DNA of 64,000 nucleotides, from the NCBI RefSeq assembly GCF_900447535.1, contig NZ_UFXX01000001.1, positions 2,232,001 through 2,296,000 of the forward strand, written 5' to 3'. The translations under genes were made by a program, and so were the position numbers. This stretch comes from Dermacoccus nishinomiyaensis. GTDB lineage: Bacteria; Actinomycetota; Actinomycetes; Actinomycetales; Dermatophilaceae. A model generated the notes under the pieces. It ran no database searches. It saw nothing but the letters and a program-made list of their open reading frames with translations, and was not told the DNA's origin. Shown piece by piece: positions 43,717-52,406 of this stretch. Numbering within the stretch: position 1 is the first letter of the stretch; each line of letters starts with the position of its first letter.

Positions 43717-44766
43717 TCAGCCCCGTGACGGCTCGCGTTCGCCGACCGGCTGGCGCGCGAACCACGCCGCGAGGATGGCGCCCGAGACGTTGTGCCACAC
43801 CGAGAACACTGCCGACGGCAGCGCGGCCAGCGGCGAGAAGTGCACCTTGGCCAGCGTCGCGGCGAGGCCGGAGTTCTGCATGCCGACCTCGAACGCGAGC
43901 GCGCGGCGCGCCTTCACGTCGAGCCCGGCGAACCGGGCCGCGATGTAGCCGAGCAGCAGCCCGAAACCGTTGTGCAGCACGACGGCGAGGAAGACGATGC
44001 CGCCGACCTTCGCGAGCTTTCCGGCGCTGCCGGCCACGACGATCGCGACGATCCACGCGATGACGAACGCGCTGATCCACGGCAGCGCGGGCGCGATGGC
44101 GCGTACGCCCTTGTCACGGATGATGAGCCTGACGACGACGCCGAGCACGATCGGCACGAGCACCGTCTTGACGATGTCGACCATCATCGACCCCGCATCG
44201 ACGTGCAGGTACGACCCGGCGAGGAACGCCGTCAGCAGGGGTGTGACGACGGGAGCGGCGAGCGTCGAGACCGTCGCGACGGAGACGCCGAGGGCGACGT
44301 CTCCCTTCGACAGGAACGTCATGACGTTCGACGCCGTCCCGCTCGGCGCGCAGCCGACGAGAATGAGCCCGACGGCGAGCTCGGGGGAGAGGTTGAGTGC
44401 GTGCGCGATGATCCAGCCCGCTCCCGGCATGATGACGTAGTGCGCGGCCAGCCCGATGAGCACGGCCCACGGGCGGCGCAGGACGGCGGCGAAATCGCGC
44501 GGCGTCAGCGTCAGCCCCATCGTGAACATGACGACGCCGAGCAGGTACGGCACCCACGACGCGTGTGACGTGAACGTCGACGGGCTGTTGTACCCCCACA
44601 ACCCGGCGATGACGACGACGATCGGCAGCACCGTCACCGCGATCATGGCGGCGCGACGCTGCGCGGGCGTCTCGACGGCGTCGGCGCCGCTCGTCGAGTG
44701 GGTGGTCGCTGAGTCGGTGGTCACCGAGTCGGTGGTCGCGGGAGTGGGGTGCTGCTCGTTCGTCAC
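43717..44766 (-). CDS. bile acid:sodium symporter (BASS) family transporter
   Basis: Transporter of 349 residues with about ten helices. MFTMGLTLTPRDF, GLILVGCAPSGTASNVMTFL and FEVGMQNSGLAATLA are the family's conserved blocks, including the two crossover motifs that bind sodium. The substrate of bacterial members is often unclear (bile-like acids, pantoate or other organic anions). The N-terminus (about 40 residues) is Thr/Ser-rich with a small repeat TTDSVTTDSATTHS. It starts with GTG. Confidence 0.88.
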   Translation of the reverse strand: MTNEQHPTPATTDSVTTDSATTHSTSGADAVETPAQRRAAMIAVTVLPIVVVIAGLWGYNSPSTFTSHASWVPYLLGVVMFTMGLTLTPRDFAAVLRRPWAVLIGLAAHYVIMPGAGWIIAHALNLSPELAVGLILVGCAPSGTASNVMTFLSKGDVALGVSVATVSTLAAPVVTPLLTAFLAGSYLHVDAGSMMVDIVKTVLVPIVLGVVVRLIIRDKGVRAIAPALPWISAFVIAWIVAIVVAGSAGKLAKVGGIVFLAVVLHNGFGLLLGYIAARFAGLDVKARRALAFEVGMQNSGLAATLAKVHFSPLAALPSAVFSVWHNVSGAILAAWFARQPVGEREPSRG

Positions 44767-44967
44767 ATTCGTCAGAGTAGAGGCGGGCGCCGACAGCAGT
44801 TGGCGATGTTCACGCAGCGGGTCCAGCCGTGCCGACGGTGCGAGGTGGGGGGCGCGAAAAGCGTTGCCGCCGGGGCCCGCTCAGAGCATCGTGGCTGCGG
44901 CGGGGTCGCTCGCATGCGTAGAAGCGACGCCGGGCAACATCGAGAACCGAACTAAACTGGCGTCACC

Positions 44968-46356
44968 ATGACGTCCCACACCGCCGCGCCCGTTGACACG
45001 CCCACCTCGAAACTTGTCGCCCCGCTCGGTGGGCGACGCGCCTGGGCGATCTGGACCGCGGCGGTGAGCGTCTACGTCCTCGCCGTGTTCCACCGCACGT
45101 CGCTCGGCGTCGCGGGCATCCTCGCGGCGCAGCGCTTCGGGATCTCGAGCGGACAACTCGCGACGTTCGCGATGGTGCAGTTGCTCGTCTACGCCGTCAT
45201 GCAGGTGCCCGTCGGCGCGATGCTCGACCAGTTCGGTTCGAAGAAGCTGCTGGCCGCCGGAACGCTGACGATGACGCTCGGGCAGGCGTGGTTCGCGTTC
45301 GCGTCGACGTTCGCGCAGGGCATCGGCGCGCGCGTCCTCGTCGGCATGGGCGACGCGATGATCTTCGTGTGCGTCCTGCGCATCGCGGCGTTGTGGTTTC
45401 CGGTGCGACGCGCGCCGATGGTCACGCAGATCACCGGGTTCGCCGGCCAGCTCGGCTCACTCCTCGCGGCAGGCCCACTCGCCGTCAGCCTGCACAGCCT
45501 GGGGTGGCGCACGACGTACCTCGGCGCGGCGGCGTTCGGCGTCGTCCTCGGCGTCGTCATGTGGTTCGTCGTCATCGACTCGCCGACGCACGACGAGCGC
45601 CGCGACTCGATCCGCCTGCGCGCCGTCGGGCAGACACTCGCGCAGGTGTGGCGCGAGCCCGGCACGAAGCTCGGCCTGTGGGCGCACTTCACCGCGCAGT
45701 TCTCGATGAATGTGTTCATGCTGCTGTGGGGTTTCCCGTTCCTGACGAAGGGGCAGGGCCTGTCCGAGGGTGCCGCCAGCACGCTGCTCAGCATCATGGT
45801 CGTGACGATCATCGTCACGAGCCCACTCATGGGCACGTTCACCGCCCGCTTCCCGCACCGACGCTCCGTCGCCGTGTTCGCCGTCGTTCTCACCGTCATC
45901 ACGCTGTGGACGATCGTGCTGCTGTGGCCCGGCCGTGCACCGTTGTGGTTGCTCGTGCTCCTGTGCATCGCAATGGCGTTCGGCGGACCAGGCTCGATGG
46001 TCGGCTTCGACGTCGCCCGCTCGTTCAACCCCGCCGCACGCATCGGCAGCGCCAACGGCATCGTCAACGTCGGCGGCTACGTCGCGTCCGTGACGTGCAT
46101 CGTCCTCATCGGCCTCGTGCTCGACCACGTCGCCCCCGGCGGCCCGGCGACGTACGACGTCGAGGCGTTCCGCAAGGCGATGAGTGTGCAGTACCTCGTG
46201 TGGGCACTGGGCCTGGCGATGATGTGGCACTACCGCCGCCGCACCCACGACGTCGTCCTCGCCGACGACGACTACGCGCACCTGCGCGCGGGCGTCTCCC
46301 GCCGCCGCACCGAGCGCGCCGGGGCGGCCGAACACCGAGGTGCTACCCGCGCGTAA
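44968..46356 (+). CDS. major facilitator superfamily transporter
   Basis: Transporter of 462 residues with 12 predicted helices. The A-like motif between helices 2 and 3 reads GAMLDQFGSKKLL. VFHRTSLGVAG at the start and GDAMIFVCVLRIAALWFP in helix 4 are as in the nitrate/anion or sugar-phosphate-like MFS groups, but the substrate is not evident. The last 40 residues are charged and cytoplasmic. The gene is followed after 38 bases by the TerD-type gene. Confidence 0.87.
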   Translation: MTSHTAAPVDTPTSKLVAPLGGRRAWAIWTAAVSVYVLAVFHRTSLGVAGILAAQRFGISSGQLATFAMVQLLVYAVMQVPVGAMLDQFGSKKLLAAGTLTMTLGQAWFAFASTFAQGIGARVLVGMGDAMIFVCVLRIAALWFPVRRAPMVTQITGFAGQLGSLLAAGPLAVSLHSLGWRTTYLGAAAFGVVLGVVMWFVVIDSPTHDERRDSIRLRAVGQTLAQVWREPGTKLGLWAHFTAQFSMNVFMLLWGFPFLTKGQGLSEGAASTLLSIMVVTIIVTSPLMGTFTARFPHRRSVAVFAVVLTVITLWTIVLLWPGRAPLWLLVLLCIAMAFGGPGSMVGFDVARSFNPAARIGSANGIVNVGGYVASVTCIVLIGLVLDHVAPGGPATYDVEAFRKAMSVQYLVWALGLAMMWHYRRRTHDVVLADDDYAHLRAGVSRRRTERAGAAEHRGATRA

Positions 46357-46394
46357 GCCCCTCCGCCGTCGCGAGCCTGTGCCAGGGTGGCGGA

Positions 46395-47663
46395 ATGAAC
46401 GAGTTGAGCAAGGGAGCCAACGCGCCCCTCGGCGGCACCGGCCTCGCCATCACGGTCGTCGGCACCCAGCCGGGCACGGTCGACCTCATGGTGCTGCAAC
46501 TGACCGCAGACGGGGTCGTGCGCACCGACGACGACTTCGTCTTCTACAACCAGCCCCGCTCACCCGAGGGCGCGGTGCGTCTCGATGGTGGTGACATCAC
46601 CGTCGACCTGTCCGCGCTCCCGCCGCAGATCGAACGTCTCGCCGTCGCCGTCGCGATGGATGACGCGGCGCCGGGCTCGCTCGCCTCGTCCCCGCAGCTC
46701 GCCGTCACGATCGACGCGCACGGTGAGCAGTACGCCGTCACCGCAACCGGATTCACGAGCGAACGCGCGGCGGTGCTCGTCGAGATCTACCTGCGAGGCG
46801 GCGCCTGGAAGGTGCGCAACGTCTCCGCAGGATGGGACGGCGGGCTGCCCGCGCTCCTGCGCGAGCACGGCGTGAGCGTCGAGAACGACACGCCTCAGAC
46901 GCCCCTCGCGGCCGCCTCGACAGCTGGACCGCTCCCCGCCACGCCTCCTGTGGCTGCGCCTCCTGTTGCTGCGCCGCCTGCCGCTGCGCCGATGCCGTCG
47001 TCGAGCGGCCCGGTCGATCTCGGCAAACGCACGGGGGCGATCAGCCTGACGAAGGGGCAGCGTGTCTCGATCGAGAAGTCGCCCGTCATCACGGCTCGCA
47101 TCGAGTGGCCGGCCGCCACCGACTACGACGTCTTCGCTCTCGTGCGCTACGCCGACGGCCACGACGAGACGGTCGCGACGTTCGGGACCAAGGAGCAGCC
47201 CCATGCCACGCAGCGCTCCTCGGACGGCGCCGTCACGCATCTCGGCGACGTCGGACGAGCACGGACGGCACGCACCGGTGGGGGACTGTTCGGGCGCAAG
47301 AAGCAGAGCCCGCCTGCGCCGATGGCGAGTGAGACGATCGAGATCCGTCTCAACCCGAAGGTCGTGGCGGTGCTGCCCGTCGTGTACTCGGCGCAATCGA
47401 ACGGCACGGGGTCGTTTCGCCGCTATCAGGTGTCCATGTCGATCGACAACGGCGCCGGCACGAGTGTCCGCATCGATGCGAGCAACGCGAGCGATCACGA
47501 CAACATCTACACCTGCGTTCCGGGGATCGTCGTCAACAGCCCCGACGGGGTGATCGTCGACTCGCTCGAGTTGTACTCCGCGCCGACCTCGGAACTGCGC
47601 CCCGTCCTCGACGACCACCTCACCGTGCACATGGACGCCGGGGGGCTCAACCTCTACAAGTGA
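46395..47663 (+). CDS. tandem TerD-domain protein
   Basis: Protein of 422 residues with two TerD-like beta-sandwich domains (about 1-175 and 215-422) joined by an Ala/Pro linker of repeated PPVAAP units. The first domain shows VDLMVLQLTADGVVRTDDDFVFYNQP and WDGGLPAL, the second GAISLTKGQRVSIEK and DYDVFALVRYADG. TerD domains bind calcium and belong to the Ter stress systems (tellurite, phage, DNA damage). No other ter gene is near, so its partner is unknown. It lies 38 bases after the MFS gene, in the same direction. Confidence 0.85.
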   Translation: MNELSKGANAPLGGTGLAITVVGTQPGTVDLMVLQLTADGVVRTDDDFVFYNQPRSPEGAVRLDGGDITVDLSALPPQIERLAVAVAMDDAAPGSLASSPQLAVTIDAHGEQYAVTATGFTSERAAVLVEIYLRGGAWKVRNVSAGWDGGLPALLREHGVSVENDTPQTPLAAASTAGPLPATPPVAAPPVAAPPAAAPMPSSSGPVDLGKRTGAISLTKGQRVSIEKSPVITARIEWPAATDYDVFALVRYADGHDETVATFGTKEQPHATQRSSDGAVTHLGDVGRARTARTGGGLFGRKKQSPPAPMASETIEIRLNPKVVAVLPVVYSAQSNGTGSFRRYQVSMSIDNGAGTSVRIDASNASDHDNIYTCVPGIVVNSPDGVIVDSLELYSAPTSELRPVLDDHLTVHMDAGGLNLYK

Positions 47664-47699
47664 GAGTGGAGCACTCGCTCAGCTGGGCGACACGTCGAG

Positions 47700-48932
47700 T
47701 CAGCTCGCGGGGGTGGCGTCGCACTTGCTGCCAAGCTGCGTCATCGCAGCCTTGACACGGCCGTAGGCGTCGGCGTTCTTCGTCGGCGTCGCGAGTTCGA
47801 TGACGTGCCCGGCGAGGTTGACGTGCGTCGGCTGGTAGGTGAGCTGCTGCGTCACCTTGCCGTCGTCACCCTTCGTCAGCTTCACGTCGACGATCATGCC
47901 GTCCTGCGTCGACGGTTTGAGGCTCGAATTGACGCTCGGACCCTGGTTGCTCAGGAAGTTGCCCATGCCGTAGACGACGTACTTGCCGTTGATCTTCTCG
48001 CACGACTGCGGCACGTGGACATGCGTGCCGAGGATCGTGTCGACGTCGTCGCTCGCGAGCAGTTTCGCTGCGAGTTCGCGTTGCTCGGTGGAGGCCGGGA
48101 TGCTGTACTCCTTGCCCCAGTGCATGCTGAGGACGACGACGTCCGCGCCCGCAGCCTTCGCCTTCTTCGCGTCGGCCAGGATGCCCTCGGCCTTGACGAC
48201 GGGGAACTGCCAATACTTGAGCCAGGGCCATTCGGGCGGCACGACGGTGTTCGAGGCGTCCGCGTTTCCGGTCGTGTACGAGTACGCGAGCTGCGCGACC
48301 TTGACGCCCTTGACGTCGTACATCACGGCGCTCTGGCCGGTGCTCGGCGTCGGCGTCGGGCCCTGGTTCTTCAGACCCGCGTCGTCGAGCGATTTCTTCG
48401 TCTCGCCGACGCCCTGGATGCCGCGGTCGATGACGTGGTTGCCGACGCGGTCACAGCCGTCGAACCCGGTACGCTTCAACGATCCGGCGACCTCGTGCGG
48501 GACATTGAAGCTGAGCGTCGCGGGGATGGAAAGGTTCGTGTTCGTCGTCGACAGCGGCGTCTCCATGTGGCAGATCGCGAGATCGAGCGCACTGATCGGC
48601 TTGGTGACGTTGGCGAACATCGGGTCGAAGTCGTAGCCCTTCGCGCCCTTCGCCGCCGCATTGTGCGCGGCGTCGTCGCGCACGGGCACGTGGACGAGGA
48701 TGTCGCCCGAACCACCGATGTCGATGCTCTTGCCGGCCGCGAGGCCCGGCGCGTTCGACGAGCCGGGTTGCGCCGACGACGCGCCCGAGGCGCCCTGAGA
48801 ACCGCTGGCCCCTGACGCCTTGGACGACCCGGCGCCTGACGACCCGCTGCTCTTCGATCCGTCGTCGTTCGATGAGCATGCCGCCGCGCTCAACGTCATG
48901 GCCACCGCGAGCATTGTCGCGGCCTTCCGCAT
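47700..48932 (-). CDS. CapA-family secreted lipoprotein (poly-gamma-glutamate type)
   Basis: Exported metallophosphatase-fold protein of 410 residues. The signal peptide MRKAATMLAVAMTLSAAAC ends in a lipobox, and a Ser/Gly linker follows. The CapA-type motifs are GSGDILVH, CHMETPLS, GNHVIDRG, SMHWGKEY and GTHVHVPQS, likely binding metal. Family members take part in poly-glutamate capsule export or wall metabolism; the substrate here is unknown, and no capB/capC is nearby. The ATG at 48932 has GAGGA 8 bases upstream; the ATG at 48959 has none. Confidence 0.88.
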   Translation of the reverse strand: MRKAATMLAVAMTLSAAACSSNDDGSKSSGSSGAGSSKASGASGSQGASGASSAQPGSSNAPGLAAGKSIDIGGSGDILVHVPVRDDAAHNAAAKGAKGYDFDPMFANVTKPISALDLAICHMETPLSTTNTNLSIPATLSFNVPHEVAGSLKRTGFDGCDRVGNHVIDRGIQGVGETKKSLDDAGLKNQGPTPTPSTGQSAVMYDVKGVKVAQLAYSYTTGNADASNTVVPPEWPWLKYWQFPVVKAEGILADAKKAKAAGADVVVLSMHWGKEYSIPASTEQRELAAKLLASDDVDTILGTHVHVPQSCEKINGKYVVYGMGNFLSNQGPSVNSSLKPSTQDGMIVDVKLTKGDDGKVTQQLTYQPTHVNLAGHVIELATPTKNADAYGRVKAAMTQLGSKCDATPAS

Positions 48933-49180
48933 GCCGTGGTTCCTCGCCCCCTGGTTCATGTGCCAACGATAGACGGGGTATTGACCGCCGCAGCAGCAAT
49001 TGAAGGCGTTCCGGTGACGCAGCACTCTCGTGCCCCCGCAGGTCGCGCAGACCCGCCTGCGCCCCTGCGATTCATGTCCACATCGGCGATCTACGTCCAC
49101 ATTCGCGCAGGTTGGTTGACGCTGCCGAAACCACGTCGGATCTCATCTCGCATCGTCAACCCTGCCCAAGAGCCAGAACA

Positions 49181-49220
49181 CGCCGCAGCCCCCGTCCGAA
49201 CTCGGACGGGGGCTGCGGCG
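49181..49220 (-). terminator. terminator after ppa
   Basis: A perfect 19-pair stem with almost no loop (folds as 17 pairs around GAACTC) lies 28 bases beyond the ppa stop. Its size makes read-through into capA unlikely. Confidence 0.85.
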
Positions 49221-49247
49221 TCGCTGAGCGTGACGCTCAGGGGTGGG

Positions 49248-49838
49248 TCACTTCGTCGGCTTCTCGGCCTGGGAGTCGCCGGGTGCCTTGTCGATGGAGC
49301 GCTCGGTCTCGTGGGCGTCGTGGCCCGGCATCGCCCAGCGCGCCGTCGTCATGCCCTCGGCCTTGGCGCGCTCGAGCGCTTCCTCGACGGTCTTCTGCGC
49401 GGCCGCGGCGTCGACCCAGTGCGAACCCTCTTCGACGGACTTGCCCGGCTCGAGCGCTTTGTACGTCTCGAAGAAGTGCGACATCTCCTTGAGCGTGAAG
49501 TCGGAGACGTCCTTGATGTCCGTCACGTGGTCCTGACGCGGGTCGCCCGCGGGGATGCACAGGATCTTGTCGTCGCCGCCGGCCTCGTCGACCATGCGGA
49601 AGACACCGATGGCGCGGGCGCGCACGACGCAGCCGGGGAACGTCGGCTCGTCGATGAGCAGCAGCGCGTCCAGCGGGTCGCCGTCCTCACCGAGGGTGTC
49701 CTCGATGTAGCCGTAGTCGGCCGGGTAGTGCATCGCGGTGAACAGGATGCGGTCGAGGCGGATGCGGCCCGTCTCGTGGTCGACCTCGTACTTGTTGCGT
49801 GTGCCGCGCGGGATCTCGATGGTGACGTCGAACTCCAT
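49248..49838 (-). CDS. ppa: inorganic pyrophosphatase
   Basis: Family I soluble pyrophosphatase of 196 residues, hydrolysing PPi to drive biosynthesis. [23 protein letters not shown] and [10 protein letters not shown] (the family signature with the magnesium-binding aspartates) are present, as is [12 protein letters not shown]. The C-terminal 20 residues are a charged extension. It is divergent from dacB, the usual actinobacterial arrangement. Confidence 0.96.
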   Translation of the reverse strand: MEFDVTIEIPRGTRNKYEVDHETGRIRLDRILFTAMHYPADYGYIEDTLGEDGDPLDALLLIDEPTFPGCVVRARAIGVFRMVDEAGGDDKILCIPAGDPRQDHVTDIKDVSDFTLKEMSHFFETYKALEPGKSVEEGSHWVDAAAAQKTVEEALERAKAEGMTTARWAMPGHDAHETERSIDKAPGDSQAEKPTK

Positions 49839-49962
49839 GGTTCGTGCCCTCCGGATAGCTGGTGTAATGGTCGTTCCTTAGTGTTCCGTACCGGGGCGCG
49901 GATGAAAAACTCGTCATCGACGTGCGATGGCGCGGCAGCAGGACGATGAAGGTGGTGCCCCG

Positions 49963-51360
49963 ATGAAGAAGCGGACGTGGGCCGTCAGCGGTGCGCTCGT
50001 GGCGGCGCTCGCGGGGTACGGCGCCCTCGATGCCTACGACGTGGTGCCGGGCGTCCTGACGCTCGCGCCGACGAACACCCCCAAGGCCGTGACGGTCGAG
50101 GGCAAGACGTATGAGCCGTTGCAGAAGGCCGCGTCGGCGCCGTTGCCGTCGGCGAGCGTCGGAGCCGCGCCGAGCGCGAACGAGGTGAAGAAGTCGGTCG
50201 AGGCGTCGCTTAAGAACCCCTGGTTCGGTTCGCCGACGGCGGTGACGGTACGCGATGCGTCGACGGGAACCGTTCTCTACGAACACGATTCGAGCAAGGC
50301 GACGACGCCGGCGTCGGTGACGAAGCTCGCGAGTGCCTTCGCGATTGCCCACAGCAAACTCGACCTCGACAAGGGGCTGACGACGCGGGCGACGCTCGAG
50401 GGCAGCACCGTCGAGCTCGTCGCCGGCGGTGACATGACCCTCGCCGAGGGGACGGGCGATGCGACGAAGGTCGCCGGTCGCGCCGGCCTCGGCGACCTCG
50501 CGGCGCAGAGCGCGGCGGCGCTGAAGAAGCAGGGCGTCACGAAGGTCACCGTCGACACGAACACCTCCTACGCGCCCGGGCCGAACAAGGCGAAGGGGTG
50601 GGAGGACGCGCTGTTCGGCTACGGTTTCACGGCGCGCATCACGACCTTGGCGCTCGCCTCCGAGCGCGCCGACAACCGCACCCCGGCCGTCGCCGACCCG
50701 ACGAAGGACGCCGCGCAGGCATTCGTCAAGGAGCTCGGCAAGCGCGGTATCACGGCGACGTACGGCAAGAACGTGACGAAGCCGGCGGCGGGGCAGCAGC
50801 TCGGGTCGGTGACGTCGGCGCCGGTGCTCGACCTGCTCGGGCTCGCCTTGCAGGATTCGGACAACTCGATGGTTGAGTCCCTCGCCCGTCAGGCTGCGGC
50901 GCTCGACGGCGTGCACGGCGATTCGGCCGCGGGGGGCACGTGGGTGACGTCGGTGCTCAAGCGTGAGGGCGTCGACGTCAGCGGCGTCAAGCTCGTCGAC
51001 ACGAGCGGTTTGTCGTCGGGCACGACGCTGCCGGTGCGGGTGCTCGGCGACGTGCTGACGCGCGCATCGACGGGCAAGGATGCGACGTATGCGCGCGTCA
51101 TCGAGCGGTTGCCGGTCTCGGCGTGGAACGGCACCCTGCACGATCGATACATGCGCGCCGAGTCGCAGGACGGCGCCGGTCTCGTGCGGGCGAAGACCGG
51201 GTCGTTGCCTGACGCGTCATCGCTGGCGGGCCTGGCGACGACGAAGAGCGGCCACCCCCTTGTGTTCGCGGTGACGACGAACGGCACGTTCTCCGACGGC
51301 GCCATCGGCGCCAAGACGGCCGTTGATCACCTCGTCACCGAGTTGACGAAGCTGCCCTGA
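49963..51360 (+). CDS. dacB: D-alanyl-D-alanine carboxypeptidase/endopeptidase (PBP4, DacB)
   Basis: Class C low-molecular-mass penicillin-binding protein of 465 residues that trims peptidoglycan cross-links outside the cell. A signal or anchor helix covers about 6-27. The active-site motifs are S118-V-T-K121, S299-D-N301 and K411-T-G413, with the long insert between the first two typical of PBP4. The ATG at 49963 was chosen because it begins the basic signal (MKKRTW) and follows AAGGTGG; the ATG at 49927 is less likely. It is divergent from ppa. Confidence 0.93.
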   Translation: MKKRTWAVSGALVAALAGYGALDAYDVVPGVLTLAPTNTPKAVTVEGKTYEPLQKAASAPLPSASVGAAPSANEVKKSVEASLKNPWFGSPTAVTVRDASTGTVLYEHDSSKATTPASVTKLASAFAIAHSKLDLDKGLTTRATLEGSTVELVAGGDMTLAEGTGDATKVAGRAGLGDLAAQSAAALKKQGVTKVTVDTNTSYAPGPNKAKGWEDALFGYGFTARITTLALASERADNRTPAVADPTKDAAQAFVKELGKRGITATYGKNVTKPAAGQQLGSVTSAPVLDLLGLALQDSDNSMVESLARQAAALDGVHGDSAAGGTWVTSVLKREGVDVSGVKLVDTSGLSSGTTLPVRVLGDVLTRASTGKDATYARVIERLPVSAWNGTLHDRYMRAESQDGAGLVRAKTGSLPDASSLAGLATTKSGHPLVFAVTTNGTFSDGAIGAKTAVDHLVTELTKLP

Positions 51361-51465
51361 ACTCAGCACGTGTTGACGCTCGGCAGCATGCGTTGTCGAA
51401 TCGCCGGCTGTCGCGTCGCCGCTCATGTTGACCGTGGATTCAGGCTGCCAGAACGGACGCACCGC

Positions 51466-51708
51466 TCAGGCGCTTCGGCGCAGTTCGTGCTCGACGGCTC
51501 GGCGGCTCGGCGGATTCAAGCCGAGACCGACCGATCGTCAGCTCGAGCGGCGCTCCTGACCTCTTCGAGCAGCTCGGGTGGGAAGCGGACCGGAACGGGT
51601 GTGCTCAGCCGTTCCCTTCCGCCGACGAGGCGCGCCTTGGGGCTGCTGGTTGGCTGCGTCGGCATAGAAGTCGTATTCCTGCTGCGCGCTCATGGGTTCA
51701 GACGTCAT
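51466..51708 (-). pseudogene. broken ribbon-helix-helix (CopG-type) antitoxin gene
   Basis: Read on the minus strand, an ATG at 51708 with AAGGA upstream opens a frame with QQEYDFYAD and PQGAPRRR. In the next frame follows VPVRFPPELLEE and DDRSVSA, then a stop where homologues have Trp (TGA, 51516-51518, for TGG). After an 8-base tandem duplication (GCTCGGCG at 51497-51504 and again at 51505-51512), the third frame gives RAVEHELRRSA and a stop at 51466. Removing one copy and restoring the Trp yields a normal end, SVSAWIRRAVEHELRRSA. The order and spacing match actinobacterial RHH antitoxins. The damage is a frameshift, a nonsense change and a duplication. No intact toxin gene lies beside it. 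Confidence 0.7.
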
Positions 51709-52096
51709 GACGGTCCTTCCGGTAGGTCGCGGCCAACGCTGACGAGGCGACGTAGCACCCGATGGGGCGGCACCTCGACGGGTCGCCCGAACGAGATGGC
51801 GCCAGCGCCACCATGGGCGCCTCTCCGGTCACCTCGGCCATCATCGGCGCCGCCCTCGGCATCGGTCGCCAAGCCGCGCAGCAGTGCTTCGCCTCATAGG
51901 CGACGACCCTGACGCTCACAGTGACTTCGGCGGGGATCGTGCTCGCCGTTGGCCGCTGTTCTTGCTGCCACGGTGCAACAGCTCTCACCGAACAACCTCG
52001 ACGTAGAGGTGCTCGTGACGGCGACGGACGTCGCCTCTCTACGGGATCTCACGCCCTACCGCTGGCCCGTCGACTGACCTCGGTGCGCGAACCGTT
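51709..52096. other. decayed stretch with short coding remnants
   Basis: No intact gene. Short frames with gene-like codon use follow each other in different phases. On the plus strand one ends ATMGASPVTSAIIGAALGIG before a TAG at 51897, and another runs LAATVQQLSPNNLDVEVLV up to a TGA at 52075-52077. On the minus strand a frame ending VPPHRVLRRLVSVGRDLPEG stops exactly over the antitoxin ATG and could be the end of the lost toxin partner. I cannot assign any of them. Confidence 0.4.
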
Positions 52097-52315
52097 TTGG
52101 GCGTCACGCGATGGAGTCCGTCGAGGTGGCGGGCTCACATCGGCGACCTCGACTCCCGTCCGCTGCTCAGCTGGTTCCCGTTCGAGCAGATCGAGGAAGA
52201 AGCCACCGTCTCGCAGATCGTCGGGCGTCTGAAGTTCATCGACGGCGACGGTCCCGGCCTGCTCCGTCTCGAAGCCGAACTCGGCGCCCGCCCCGTCAAG
52301 ACGACGGAGGTCTGA
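52097..52315 (+). pseudogene. possible C-terminal gene fragment
   Basis: Frame of 72 codons from a TTG, with gene-like codon use from about 52124 on: LDSRPLLSWFPFEQIEEEA, then IVGRLKFIDGDGPGLLRLEA. It has no ribosome-binding site and no clear start, and the sequence before it is out of frame, so it looks like the end of a broken gene. I do not recognise the family. Confidence 0.35.
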
Positions 52316-52406
52316 GCGTGCCGCCCCGTCGTGGGCTCTCGGACTCGACGCCGGGCGATTCGCGACCGTCAAGGGGCTGTCAGCGCCGCGCGGTAGCGTG
52401 AGCAGC

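Noticed and set aside
49065-49107. Repeated GTCCACAT segments as part of the palindrome family
   Set aside because: The two segments are direct, not inverted, short and imperfect; no palindrome forms.
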